From: Sitta carolinensis
Taxonomy: Eukaryota; Chordata; Aves; Passeriformes; Sittidae
Assembly: GCA_032173965.1 (NCBI GenBank)
Contig: JAVUNC010000006.1
Location: 39,093,870 to 39,157,869, forward strand
Direction: 5' to 3'
DNA: 64,000 nucleotides
A model generated the notes under the pieces. The model worked only from the letters and a program-made list of their open reading frames with translations, was not told the DNA's origin and did not search any database. How positions within the stretch are numbered: the first letter of the stretch is position 1; every line of letters starts with the position of its first letter. The translations under genes were made by a program, and so were the position numbers. Shown here piece by piece: positions 27,293 through 41,329 of the stretch.

Positions 27293-27300
27293 GGGCACCA
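27293..27300 (-). other. Primer-binding-site-like motif of the ERV remnant
   Basis: TGGTGCCC on the minus strand, directly after the LTR and one base off the TGGCGCCC core of lysine-tRNA-type primer sites. Only eight bases match, so this supports orientation more than tRNA identity. Confidence 0.45.
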
Positions 27301-27302
27301 AA

Positions 27303-27855
27303 AAGGACTCTTGTGGTTTAAAACAGCAGCCAGAAAAATACCACACAGCCTTTTGCTCAGTACCCCACACTGGGATGGGGGAGAGAATCACAAAAAAGGT
27401 AAAACTCCTGGGTTGAGATAAAGACAGCTTATTAGGACAGAATAGGAAGGAAGAAAAAAATAATAATGATGACATGAGAATATACAAAACAAGTGATGCA
27501 TATGCAATTGTTCATCACCCACTGGCTAATGCCCAGACAGTCCCCAGGCAGCAGACCAACACCCTGCCAGCCAACTCCACACGGTTTTATTGTCAAGCAT
27601 GACACCATCTGGTATGGAATATCTCTGACCAGTTTGGGTCAGCTGTCCTGGCTGCTTCCCCTCACAGCACCTTGTGTTCCCCTGCCCTACTCACTAGTGG
27701 GGCAGTATAGAAAGCTGCAAAGTTCCTTACCTAGTGTGAGCACTGCTCAGCAACAACTAAATATCAATGTGTTTATCAACATTATTCTCGTCCTAAATTA
27801 AAAAAACAGCACTATGTCAGTGGAAACAAAGACACCAAGAAACACAATCCTGACC
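27303..27855 (-). mobile_element. Avian ERV LTR (minus orientation, likely 5' LTR of the remnant)
   Basis: The plus strand carries the reverse complement of a common avian LTR. Recognisable blocks are GGGATGGGGGAGAGAATCA, GGGTTGAGATAAAGACAG, GGTATGGAATATCTCTGACC and AGTTTGGGTCAGCTGTCCTGG. Read on the minus strand, the LTR end is followed by TGGTGCCC (27300-27293), a primer-binding-site-like motif, and then by the pol remnant. This makes it a 5' LTR. Outer limits are approximate because both ends are diverged. Confidence 0.75.
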
Positions 27856-30800
27856 TCGGACTCATGCAGTGGTAAACTGTAAACTCCAAAATATCTAATC
27901 TGTATTAGGTAAGAGCCCAGAGACATCTTCTCAGAACTGGCTTTCACATTTGTCATCATTTAACATGATCTGGAGAAATCAAGAATAAAGAATACAAATA
28001 AAGAATACAAAACTAGAAGTCAAAAGTGCAAAGTAAATATAGTAAACATAGTTTAACATTAGCATTAAGAGAGAAAAAGCACTTATCCTAAGGAGGCATT
28101 AACAGACTATGTATTTGCAGTCTTATGGGCAACTTTCAAAGAATAACCATGCATAATCATAGGTATGACTTTTAGAAGCCCTTCAAAGGACCAGGCAAGG
28201 CACAGTCCCTGCATTAATCACCCACATTTCACCTCCTGCAATTATGGTCCACCCTTACCAACTGCCCTCTGCATGTTGATAAGAGCTGTTGGTAGGCGAG
28301 TGCTCCGCCCAGAGCGCTCTTCAACGAGTCAGCTGCACCCACTCCAGGGACAAAATACATTAAATCCCTTAAAATACAAGAAGGGAGTGGTAGTTGAGCT
28401 TCCTCTACAAAATGCCCCCAGTGAAGCACAGTCTCTAATGTGGGCAAAGTGAGCAAAATAATCAGGATGGGCAATGTCCAGAACACATATGTGTTATTAA
28501 TTCAGTGCATCTTCCTTTTTGAACTCACAGATGAAATGCAAACCTTTCTTGCCCAAAGGTAACCAAAGAGAGCACAAGAGAGTGCTGACTCTTACAGCAG
28601 AATTAACATGCACACAAGTCCTCTGTGTGGCTGAACAGATGCCAAGTCAGTCTGAGAAGAACTCTGAGGATCTTCAGATGAGAGTATCTAAAACCTGCGC
28701 AAAACAAATATTTATGGTCTATAAATATATACAGGCACATTCCTTCTCCTTCCTCCACAGAGCAGAAACTCCCACTACAAAGTGTCTTGCAACATGTCAG
28801 ACACACTGACAAAGCAAGCAGAAATTGTGGTTTTTTCTCTGCTCCACATAACAAGGCTATGTTCTTTATTCCAGCTCCTCTGATACTTATCTTCCCTTTC
28901 TTCTCCATCTTATGCCTCAAGCCAGAGGCTTGTCTGCTGTCTCTTCATATTGGAAACATGCAAGCTTGTTTGGTTTAAAAGGTCAATCACAGCCTGTTTG
29001 TACTAAGTCTCTAATGCAAAAATCTCTTTGTATAAGCTAAGAAAAACACTGTAGAAGAGAGTGCTGCATGGAGGACTGTGAGGTGTGGGTAACACATCAG
29101 GGGCATAGACACAGTTAAGGCACTGCAGTATTGGAGGCAGCACCCATCAGCTGAAGGGCTCATGGGTCTATGTCTTTGGTCAATAGAAAAAAAATGCAAT
29201 TAAATTCAGCTCATAACAAGAAAGGCTTAAGCCAAATGAGGTTACCTTATATTCATCATAAGTTAATAGTGTCCACAAGGATGGTGACTATTTACCAACT
29301 GATAGCCCATATGTGAATCCAAAGCAATTGACTGTGTGTTGAAAAATTTAACTCCTCAGGAAAGGGGCTAAACCAACAAAACTTCTCTTTTACAGATGGA
29401 TAAAGCTATTAAGGTTGACACTTCCATGATCAGGGGTCATGATACAGGCCAGGACATTTTAAAGATGCACTGTGATTAGTTTGAGAGCCGTTTTTTTTTA
29501 ATGCATATAAAAGGCTCTAAAAATAAAACACATTTTAAAAATGTATGTCATTGATGCATTGTTCTACTTAATTTAAAGGCAACAATCATCTTTCAAAATA
29601 AACTGGACATAGTGCATGGTGACACTACATAACTCCATCCAGTTCGGCCATGCTGAACTGTGTGTCATTAAGTTCTCTGGAGGTAACAGAGTGATTCCAT
29701 GATCAAAACCTCTCCAAAGATAAAACAGTGAATCCTATTCTTCACCTACTTTGCCAATGGTTATATAGCTACACACTATCTACCACTTCTGTCGATTAAA
29801 AAAAAAAGTTACAGTCGTTTCCCTGGCCTGCCTAACTATCATTGCAGCACCATCTTAGCTGATGGTACTGCTAAAGCAACTGCACAGGAATTATCTCTTG
29901 GTCCAAATCAGATGCTGTGATGATAATCACTGTCCTCCACCACTGGAGGAGATCATGAAACCCAGAGCTGGGTACCAGCAGTAAAAATACAGCACACTAA
30001 ATGTTCCCTCATGTCCATATTTCTGTGCTGCGGGCCTTGGAATTAATTTCCTCCTTCCTCCATCCCTCAACTGTCATAATAAAAAGAATCAAGTTCTATT
30101 TCCATTCCAAGGCCTGCCCTCTTCCAAAGAAGTTGTTTCCCATAGCATAGCCAGCCACTCTGGCCACACAGGACCTTAAGCAAAAACCTAACCAAACCAC
30201 AAACTCTATCAACAGAAAGACTAAAACCAGGGTTTGCTTTTAACTGGGATTAAGAGGGACCAGCATTATTTCCAAGTTATTGATAGCTTTTCATAACTCA
30301 CTTGCGGACTCCACTCTGCACTGTCACTTGAGAGTTACAAGACCATCAATAACCATAGGGAATAATGACCCTGAGAGAGGCCAGAGCACACAACCTCCTT
30401 CTCCAAAAATCTACTACCCTTGTAATCTGCAGTGAACCACAGCAGTGAGTAGCTCAATAGTACAGGCTTCATCTGATACCCACGCACCAGTGAGGAACAG
30501 CACTCCTCTTCCATAAGTCAGCATGTTCATTCTATTAGAGAAAAAAAAATCCCCAAGAAAAATACTACTGTTTCAGTTTTTTTCTGTGTGAAAAAGTGCA
30601 ACTCCCTGTCCTGTATAATCAGAGACAGCCTTGGAGCAAACACCCACATAGCACCCTGCTGCTATTCATTAATCGCTCCAGCAGCTTGCAATGAAATCCA
30701 CAGGGAAATTTTATAGCCTTTCTTTAACTCTACATATCTGTTTGAAGACACTCCAGACAGACACACATACACCACTGAGTCTTTGAGAACCTGGTTCCCA

Positions 30801-33800
30801 TGGCATATCAGAGAGGTGCCAAACATACCTGCTCCCACAAGAGAAAAGAAGTAGAAAATCAGTGACCTCCATTTCCAGCACATATTGAAATACTACTGTG
30901 CAAACTGGCCTTGCCTGTGCTTGCAGAGGGTATTGATACACAACATGTCTTGGGAAACTCCCCTGAGATATATGACATTCAAGAAGAAATGCTCTGGGAG
31001 CTAAATATCAACCTCTGAGAGCAAAGCAGCCAAGATGGTGCAAATAAACAAAATAGAGATGTTCATTACTTCATCAAGACTGCAGGAAAGGCCAGAAGTC
31101 ACAGTTGCAGCCAAAGAGCAAAACTCCTCTGTTACTGTTGTTCTCAGATGCACACAGTTCTAGTGTAGAGAGTCAACATTATGTTGGGAGAAGATGGTGA
31201 CTAATGTTACCTGAAGAATTACAGGAAATAATTCAGTACTGTAATATTCAGAAGTCAGAAGCAATTTTTATTTGCTTCAGTAAAGCTGGAAAGTACTTTT
31301 TATCACAGATCTTTTATTTGATACCTAAGACAGGAAACTTTTCAACCAAAGAACCAAGTCCTGAAGACAGAATTTTGAGCTGCTCTTTTTCCCTGAAGTT
31401 TATCAGAGGAATTTCTGAAAGATACAGACTTCCTCTGTGTTTTGTTAAGACTGGAGCACAGGACAAAGCCTCAATGATGTCTACACCACTGCAGATGCAA
31501 ACTGCCACAGAAACTCATGCTTTCCTTCTTCAGTCCAGCATGCTCCTGTTCTGGTTCAGATCAAGCCTCTGCATCCTGTTCCAGAAACTGAGACTGTAGA
31601 TAAAGACATAAAACCTGGTTAACTCTATTAACTTTACAACATCATGTCACAAAATGTCATCTCAGTTTCCACGGCTGTCAGTTTATGCCACTGCTTTTCT
31701 GGCCTGGGTTCCCCTTGCTCTTTGCATTCAGAGGCTCACATCAGGCAGCAGCCTTTTTGAGCTACCCAGCTCACCTGTGCACAGGCACTCTAGAACAATA
31801 TGAATATTACATGTAGCAGCCTTTGCAGGAAAGGATATATTAAGTCCTATATTTTTAATGCCACTTTCAGTATGCCTATAAAAAGACTCTATGCAAAAAA
31901 CTGGATTATGTATTTCTGTGCTGCATGGGAACAGGGTACCAAGTGAGAGACATGGCAAGTGGGAATGCTCCCATCCAGGTGCAGCAGACTTTGGCAACCT
32001 GCATCTGCATGGGATTTTCAGAGAATTATTGAAACTTACCTTCCTACAAGCATCAGAGCTAGCTGAGCACATAGGATTTTTACATCTCAAGAGGTTTTTT
32101 ACTAGGGCATCACACTAGAAGTGCTGGTGAATGCTATCCTTCACAGCGAGTGGATGACATGCTGCTCTTCAATTTCTCTGTGACCACTCAGAAATGTGAC
32201 ATCTTTACAAATCATTGTGTGCCCTCCTACAGCTCATATTAGAGGGCCAGAAGGAAGAGAAATGCCTGCGAGAAACTTTAAACAAAATTTGGTATTTAAA
32301 GTCTTCTCTTATATTTGCCCTTACTTCTTCCAAACTAAACTATGGCAAAAGAAATAATTACAGCTTCACAAATATCTTACCTGCTTTTGCATTGCCCTGT
32401 TACTATACTTCAGTTCTGGCCTGAAAAGATTTCCCCAGCAGCAAAAGAACATCTAACCTCCATGATCCTTGCAACTTTTGGTTTCCTTGAAATAGCAAAT
32501 GTATGAAACAAGCAGGACTGGGAGTATGTTAAAGCATGGTTAGCTGAGATCACTTCAAGTCTTTTCCTCCCCCCTGGCATGACAGGTCAAGAGTGACATT
32601 TCTGTAAGAAACAGGGTTTCCTGCCACCACTTCTACCAGATAACAGAGAGACTTACCTGGGAATTAGGTCATTAAAAGAGAGGGCCTGACTCACAGTGAG
32701 AGGAGGATCAATAAGTGACATTTGATGGATTGGAGACACTGATCAATGATTACTTTTTATTAAATAATTCTTTTCCTGTACCAGCAGGGACTCCTTCCCT
32801 CATAGACAGCATTAACATTAACCTTTGCTGCACAAGGATTAAAGGAGATGACACCATAGAGAACCACCAAGAAAGCAGTGGGCAGTAAGGAAAAAGGGAA
32901 AACAGAAGCTCAGCCCAAGGAAAGACAGACACTCTTCCCCTCTACTCAGGGCTGGCTCATGCTGCCCAATTTCCCCATCACTACTCCACTCATCTCTACT
33001 CATTGTACATAAGCACTGACAGGTCAGTCTGAGAAAGAAGGCAGTGCTCAATTCCACTATAAAGGCTGAAAAATCAGGGATACCCAGTGAAGGCAGATGG
33101 GGCAAGGTGGCACACACAATGGTCATAACAAAATAAATAAATCAGCTACAACATCATAATGAAAAACAAGAACTACAATTCAAAAAGAAGCTGTGCTGGG
33201 CCACAGCTCCCAGGACCTTAACTGATGGCAGACACAACCTGAAGCATTTCTATTTCACTGTTTGGCTTCGTCCCAAAACACTTCTATCCATGCCAAACTG
33301 TTTGTCTTCACAGCATTTGCTCCTCCTGAGTGGATATCATCAGTCACACCAATCTGTGAGAGCTATTTTGTTATACAGGGGAAAAAGACCCTTGGGGAAA
33401 AGCACAGTTCATCAAATGTGCTATACCTTGGACTTGGGTTCAGTCTCAATGCAGGTCTCCTGGGGTGACCCTGTACACTTATCAGGTGTGTCCTTTGGCA
33501 CTGTGCCCACAGGAGAAAGACCAGGTGGAAATGTTTTTCAAACCTTGAAGAGATGAAAGACTGAAAGCATGACACAGGGACATGAAAAACCCCAGCAGAT
33601 GGAAGAAGTTTCTTTCTACCTTCACAGTGGTTCGCTTTACTGTGGCTTTTACTGTAAAGGTTCTGCTGGTTTCTCCATATACTTCTTTAGATTATGTATC
33701 TCACAGTAATTTGAGGGAGAATCAAATATTCTCCTCTCACACAGTCTAACTCCATTATTCCTAGTAAGTGTTGTACCACAGTCCCCAGTAAAGCAGTATG

Positions 33801-36800
33801 TCTTTTTCTTGGTGAAGTGTCTCGAGAAACCAAGTGTCATTTGAGCCTCATATGAGGAGAGTATGCAACAGGCAGCACAGCCCCTGCAAAAGGAAGCATT
33901 TAGCTAAAGAGAGAAACATGGAAACCAGAGAACAAAACAAGAAGAAGTATCTAGTTCACTTCATACATCTTGCATGTATATAATTCACCACCATATATTT
34001 CAACAGCTGACACCCAAGGAGAGCTCACACAAATTTGAAGCGTCTCCCATCTATCTCAAAGAAACAGGAAACATGTTCAGGTGAAGTCCACCCTCATCTA
34101 TTCATTTTCAATGCAAAAGCAGCTGCAAAAACACTGTTCCTTGTCTTCTGGGGTGATCAGTTAATTCTTTAAGCCATGAGCTTGATATGTGAACCAGTAA
34201 TTGAGCATGAGCCCTCCCCAACAAGAACACAGTGAATGTCTGCTGTCTTCAGAAGAGACATCTACTGCCCTTATCACTTCACGTTGGTTTTAGTTCATGC
34301 AGAAAGACATGCCATATGGAAGAAAGAGAATCACGCACACTAAATCAAATAAGACAGCAGAGGTGCTAATTATTATCAACAAACAGATCTCAGTAGTTAG
34401 GGTGAGGTTGGGGAGCTCATGGACTACTTCACACAGAAAACTCCACACAACGTAACAAAGCTTGCCCATCTGAAGAAGGCAGTAGGCTCTCAAGTCTTCC
34501 TCTAGTCTGGCTTTGACAACACATTTCTTGGCCTGCAAGCCTCATTTCTTTCGATGTACAGACTCACTGGTGTCTTCAAGGTTTCAATCCGCACATACAG
34601 TGTTTCCTTGTATTCGGAACTTCCTCTCCTTGCTCATCAGGGAAAGGAAGAATCACAGGGAGACCTCATATTTTAAATTTACAGAATTGTTGTACAGACT
34701 AAGAAATTGCATCGTACACATTTGTGCTTCCCTTTCAATCCTCAGAAGAGTTGCTGGGCCTCACTCCTTCGTCACTCCCATACCAACTCCCAAAAAGAAA
34801 GCCTCCAACACCTCGTCACAGACAGCAGGCAGGACCAGCCAGCATCAGCTCCCCAAGAGACCTTCCACTGTCACACCCAGCAGAGAAAGCTGAGCTTTTC
34901 CAAGGGAAACACAAGACTCTACCTCTCCATCCAGAGAAGCCAAGGAGGGATGAGGATACCCAGTGTCAAATCCCAGCCTTAGGCTGGTCATCTGATAGAA
35001 GATGACTTAATTCCTAGTTTTAATCAAGGAAAACCTAGTTACGGACTTTACAAAGCAGTGGCATCAAGAAGAAAAGTGGAAAGACTCTGCATAGATCTTC
35101 TTGCCAAGTCCCTTGTTTCCCCTGGAGAAGGAAATGAACCAGGAGCAGATGCAGCTGTGCTGTCCCTACAATATTATCACTTCCCAATTCATATATCCAT
35201 GCTTTGTTCTTCCACTTACAAGGTGCAGATTGACTCCTCCCTAGGAATTTGATCAGACTGTAGGATTAGAAGAAAAGATGAAGGGAACATTATCTCCTTA
35301 TCCTATACAAACCTGCACCCTCTTCATTTCTTCTCAATGTTTTTTCCATGTTTTTCATTTTCTGCAATGGTCTATGTAACTGAGCCATGTGTTTCTTCTC
35401 ATTATGAATATGAATTATTAGTCTGTTCAATAATTTAAGTGATCCAAAATGATACAATTCTTCAAACCTTTTCACCACGAACATATATGTATATGCATAT
35501 ATACATATACACAAATAATTTATATATATATATAAAATATCATATATAATTTTTTGAGTGGGATCAAGGCAGTTAAAGGCTGGCAACTTCTTTCCCAGAA
35601 GGCTTGAAAATTCAGAACTTTCCTTTTTTTTAAAATAGATTTTACATTGATTTTAAACACACTTAAAATTAACCAAAAATTACAAAGCTTTCTTGCATTT
35701 GTCTTGGATCCAAAAATAAACTGGATCCAAATTCTATTCCATTAAAGGATACTACCAATTAAAAGAAATCATTATGTTATTTGAGTACATTTTTATTTGC
35801 TACTGTTGCAAGCAATGCCTAAGATTAATACAACTGATGCATTAGAAGGTAAAATGCTTTTCACTTAAGTGCTTACTCCATGCATGTGACAGTATTTTGT
35901 ATCAAGCCAGTTTGACTGTCTCTTGTAAGCAGTTAGATCCCCTTTGGATTAGCTCTGTAGAAATAGGGAAGGAAAAATACATGTGGAAATGTAACTGCAA
36001 AAACTCAAATATTAGCAAGTGAACCAAAAGAGAACACTTTCTCTTTTCAGCTAAGTAAAATGAAGCTGCTGCAGAGTTCTTAAACAACACACATACACTG
36101 AAAATCCTCTGCCTCAAATAAACACACATTTCCCATCAGGCACAAAAACAGATTCAATGTTCAACAGACAGTGTCAATACTGGTTACAGTCTTTTTCACA
36201 CACTCTACCCTAGAACGATGAGACATCTATGATTCATTCTCCAACCCACCTCTCCAATCACACACCTAGGAGAAAGGCATGTTGAATGTTTTGGGGGTTG
36301 TTTTTACATCAAAGAATAAAAATATTAAAAGCATTGCATTTCTTTTGGGATTTTGTTCCTCCTCAAAAGGAGTCTTGTCACTTAATTTTTCCCTTCTGCA
36401 TTTCCCCACACTTCCCCTACATCCAACCCACGGCCTGATATTCTTTTCCTTACCAAAGATTGTCTCCTTTTCAACCTTTCTCCTTCCAGACATCCCTTCC
36501 AGTGTTGCCTCCTGGCTCTCCCTTCTTCCTTTCTGTGCCAAGTCAGACAGGTTCTTGTGCAGATGACAGCAGGGTCAGCACACGCATGAGCCTCTGTTAG
36601 ATCTACACTTCATAAGTCAGAAAGCTGCCTTCTGCTCTCTTTATTCACACTCTTAATTCAAAAACTTTTTCTCTAATTCTTCTCCCTCCCAGCCTCTTCC
36701 AATTCCCCATATACTTTTGCCTCACCAAAAGTTTCATACTTATTTTCATGTTTTTATTTCTTGCTTTTAAAATTTCCTTATTCCTACATGTTCTCCAACT

Positions 36801-39800
36801 ACTTCCTTTGGATTCTTTTACTACCAAAAAGTTATGCTTTAAATGCTTTAGCTTTAAATGCTGTTAGTGCCAACCACATCTACAGTACAGTTAAATCATT
36901 TATTAGATTCCTTTTTTACTTATTTTCCTCATTTGTTCCTTAAAGTCCTAGCACTGTCAATTCCCAATCACACAGACATCAAACCTACACCCTGTCCCCT
37001 CCTTCTCTCAAATGGCACAATCTTTTATTGGGAACTGACTGCTCATATAGGATGCAATGGCCAAACCTTCTCACAGGGGCACACGATGATGTGTAAGTGT
37101 TAAGAAGGTGGTTTACTGTGAACTGATTGGAAGAGATAAGAGAAACCTTGATAATCAAGGTTGACTCCATTTGCAGTTTAGACAAAGGTTTGCACTGATC
37201 GTTCTGGTCAACTTATGATAAGAGAAAAAATAAACGTAAAAGAAAAAAAGATTCAACTGAGATATTTTAGTTGTGTCAGAGTTAAGGAAAGACAAAGAGA
37301 AGCTCCAAGGCAAGAGAAGTCAGCCCCATCTGGCCAATACTAGAGCAACCATTTAACTCTTTAGAGTTCAAACTCCTCAGAAAGTCAGTAGGCAACTGAC
37401 TGAAAGAAAGGCAACTTTCCACCTATTTAAAGAAGCTAAGAGCAATGAGTCACGGGGTCAGCATGATGATGCTAAGAGTTTCACCTGGGAACATGAGAGA
37501 AAAAAAGGACTGTAGCATCTACTCAGTAGGCTGCTCCATAAGGTATATCATGGGACCAAAACACACCCCCAACTCACAAGAAGTGAGTCAGGACAGAGCC
37601 TTTCAAATTCTGATGCACAATACTCCACATGAAGTTGTTTGCAACCTGTTGCTTCCACACCTCTTAGGAAAATTGCCTATAACATCACCCCCAAACTTAT
37701 GGCAGGTTAGACTGTGACATGACACACTTCAGCCAGGCAAATGCAGAAGGGTATGTGTGCAGGTGGCAGAGGAAAAGGCAGTCAGAGAAGTGAACAAACG
37801 TTCAGGCAGCAGTGATTGAAAACTCTGAAAGTCTAAGGTCTCTGCAAATGCCCAAGTAAAAGCAGAAGCAGTCTCCCAGATCGATTATGCATGCACGCTA
37901 CTGAAAACACAGACTGCCAAAGTGCCAGAGCTCTGCTGGATAATTTATAGTCTGGTGTTAGTATTCACAGAGTGGTGGGCAGAGTTCAAAGGATTGAGGT
38001 GAAGAATAAAAGTTTGAGCCTTATGAAAACACCATCACAGCCAGCATGAGCATCAGCACCAAAACGCTTCAGTTGTGCTGGATACAGGCAGAAGCCAGCA
38101 GATACTATCAAAGTAGGAGCCATCAAGTGCTATCTTGGCACAGCTGTAGAGAGTTCAGGGAAGGTGTACAATCAGCATGCACAAGTGCAAACTTTGCAAG
38201 CGTTGAGCACCTGCTTGCCCAACTTTTGGGAAAGCAGAGGAAAGCTGTGTGCCAAACAGCCTGTGACCCATCCCATCTTCTACCACAACACTTCCTCACA
38301 ATCTTCTTGATTCTTCTATGCTTGCCATACACCAGATTTCCTGGGCTACTTCTGTCACAGAGACATACACCAAGTAGGGAATAACTGAAGACCTTCACCC
38401 GCCTTTTTTATTTATGGGCTCACCAGGTTTTGAAGCCAGGACTTTGGGGAAGAAATTAAGCATACTAAGCCATCCAAAATGCAAGCTTTATTTAGGTGAG
38501 CTTGAGTTTTCCAGCTTTATCACTGCCTGAGCCTCTTAGACATCTAGTTATCCGGAGACAAAGATGGCAAGACAGTGAGGTCATCAATTTACTAAGCCTT
38601 ATGTCTGCTCACGTTTCAGAATAGACACAACACCAATGGCATTAGAATAAGTACCCTGCAGTTGACTTCAGCAGAGATGTAAAGCAAAGGCTGCCTCGCC
38701 CATCTTCGCTCCTCTCTCTGCAAAGCTACCCCAAAACCAGATCTTACAAACAGATATGCAGGTGCACAGCATGTACTGCCACTATTCACTGTTACCATCT
38801 AGTGCTGGAAACAGAGTACAAGGGAAAGCACAGTGTACAGGCAAGATGAACTAAGGGATTTAACCAGTATTTTAGTATTGCGTGCATGCCTAGATAACGC
38901 CTCTAAACTCCTTGTCATAGCTTCCACAGCACTCAGTAAAATCCTCCCCAACCCTACTCCTTCCAAAAGAGAGTTGTCTGGAGGTACAAGTAATTTTCAG
39001 TTCTAGAACCTTTTCTAAATGAAGCTCTCTGGCCCTTGCAACAACTACCCAAACTGGGAAGGCCCAGAGGAATTTGGTATAACACAGTGAGCTGCTAAGT
39101 ATACTAACAAATACTCATCTGACTCACTTAATCCTGCAGGTTAGCCTTCAGGGACATTCTGTCTGGGTGCAGTACTTGAGGCTCAATCAATTATAGAAAG
39201 TTATCTCTATTAGAGGCCACAGAGGGGCATACCTTAGAGACACAAATCACTTAGGATGAAAACCTTTTGTTCTACATTTAGACAGCATCACACAACAAAA
39301 TTCTTGTGTATAACTCAGGAATATAGCAAAATACTTCAATAGAGTAATTGTCACTACAACTAGACTCCTCTCTGTACAATTAGAATATTAAGGTGGATTT
39401 TTCTCCAAAGAATCTGGAGGACTACAGTATTGATGGATGCCCATTCTTTTAGTCATGAGAGGGTTGAGCAGGAAGGAATTGAAACAAGGAACCTATATCT
39501 TTATTCTTTCAAGCAATGGCAAAGAAATCTCCATAAAGAGATGGCAACACTATTACATGGAATATGTAACTTGATTAATTCTGTTGTCAGATATGTGATC
39601 ATTAGGGTCTTGGCAATTAATCTATTGTTAGTCCACAGTATCATTTCAGGTGGGTTTTTACCTGCAATGCTATTACAAGTCAGAGGACAAAGGTACATGT
39701 TGCACAACACAGATGTTGAGGGTTAGCAGCATCTGATATGTCTGACCACCATTAACTGAGGAAACAGTTTGGGATACTATCTCGAACCAATCCTAAGATG

Positions 39801-40104
39801 AAGAGTGCACCAAATGTGATTACATAAATCGGTCTGTTGTCTATGATCTTCAACAAAAAGAATTTAAACTCCATCTATTGAATTTGAAACCTTTTTCAGT
39901 GATAAGAAATAGAGATAGCCATTTACTTTTGTCATGAAATAACTCAATGGCAGGATGAAAATGAAAGTCTGTGCCTCCTGCCCTTTCCATTTGATTATTT
40001 ACCTATGACAGTATAAAGAAGGGAGGTGTCAGGGGGAAAAAAATTACAGAACAGCAACAACTTTGTCACAAAATAAAACACATTAAAATATATAGTCAGA
40101 GTCC
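27856..40104 (-). other. NRXN3: NRXN3 intron 1, central repeat-poor segment
   Basis: About 12 kb of AT-rich intron with no recognisable gene or transposon. The longest open frames (up to 131 codons, for example plus strand 31204-31599) have no domain I recognise and no coding-like context. An AT-only stretch with TATATA and ATATGTATATGCATATATAC runs lies at about 35485-35550. Confidence 0.65.
35485..35550. repeat. AT-rich simple repeat with TA/TATG runs
   Basis: Imperfect alternation of ATATGT, ATGCAT and TATATA units, partly self-complementary. This is low-complexity sequence, probably variable in length. Confidence 0.8.
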
Positions 40105-40109
40105 AGCAA

Positions 40110-41158
40110 AAAGAGCCTATAAAGCCATGTTTGCATGGGAGGGATCTGGTAGCAGGGGTGGATTCTCTGAGAGCTTCCAGAAGCATCTCCCATATTCAAC
40201 AGAGCCAATGCCAGTCGGCTCCAAGAGAGACTTGCCACTGGCCATGGCTGAGCCCATAAATGAGGATAATAACACCTCTGTGATAACTGATCTATGAAGC
40301 AAAAAATGTTTCTGCACAGAATTAATTGTAGTCGGAAAAGAGAGGAGTGAGAATCTATGACAGGAAGAACTCTGCAGAACACCAAGGTCAGTGGAGAAGA
40401 AGGGGAAGGAGGTGCTCTAAGCACCAGAGCTGAGGTCCCCCTGCAGCCCATGGTGAAGACCATACTGAGGCAGGATTTGCCCCTGCAGCCCATGGAAATC
40501 CATGTGGGTGCAGAGATCCACCTGCAGCCCATGGAGGGGACCCACACTGGAGCAGGTGAATACCCAAAGAAGGTCATGACCCCTTGGGAAACGTGTGCTG
40601 GAACAGGCTTCTGGCATGCCTTGTGACCTTGTGGGGGACCCACACTGACGCAGTCTGTTCCTGAAGGGCCACGTCCTGTGGAAAGGGATCCATGTTGGAG
40701 CAGTGTGTGAAGAACTGGAGCCTGTGGGAAGGACTGTCTCCTGTGGAAGGAAGCCCACACTAGAGCACGGGAAGGACTCCCCTCCCTGAAGACGGAGCAG
40801 CAACAGAAACATGGGATGGACTACAACCCCCATTCCACATCTTCCTGCACTGCTGAAAGCAGGAGGAGGTAGAGAATCAGGAATAAATCTAAGGCTATGA
40901 AGGAAGGAGGACTGTGAGGAGGTGCTTTTAGGATTTTTTTTACTTCTCATTATCCTGCTCTGGTTTTGATCGGTAATAAATTCAACCACTTTCCCCAAGT
41001 AAAGTCTCTTGCCCATGACAGTATTTGGTGAGTGATCTCTCCCTGCCCTTATCTCAACTCATGGACCATTCATTGTATTTTCTCTGTCCAGCAGAGGAGG
41101 GGAGCGGCAGAGCTGCTTTGGTGGATACCTGGCATCCAGCCAGGGTCAAATCACCACA
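40110..41158 (+). mobile_element. Solo LTR, avian ERVL type (plus orientation)
   Basis: About 1.05 kb. Diagnostic internal units are repeated GCAGCCCATGG blocks and GGAGCAG units, followed by CTCTGGTTTTGATCGGTAATAAA and the terminal CATCCAGCCAGGGTCAA...CACCACA. AATAAA signals are at 40882-40887 and 40975-40980. AGCAA after the 3' end (41159-41163) also occurs at 40105-40109, just before the homology starts. This suggests a 5-bp target duplication, but the first LTR bases do not read TG. No internal retroviral sequence adjoins, so it looks like a recombined solo LTR. The 225-codon minus-strand frame at 40083-40760 is an antisense frame of this LTR, not a gene. Confidence 0.85.
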
Positions 41159-41329
41159 AGCAAGACAGAAAAGTCTTAAGTGGAAATAGAGAGAAGAGGT
41201 ATTATGTGTTTAACATAAAGAGAAACAAAAATTACAGAGAAGAACAACCAAATTTAAAATTGCATATGAATCAGTTTACAAACAGAACCCTATTTCCAGC
41301 ACAATTACAGTGACAGAATAATCACTGGA

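Noticed and set aside
31204..31599. 131-codon plus-strand frame
   Set aside because: No similarity I recognise, AT-rich codon content like the surrounding intron, and no splice or promoter context.
40083..41016. 225- and 199-codon minus-strand open frames
   Set aside because: Overlapping antisense frames of the plus-oriented LTR; no domain and repeated-block composition.
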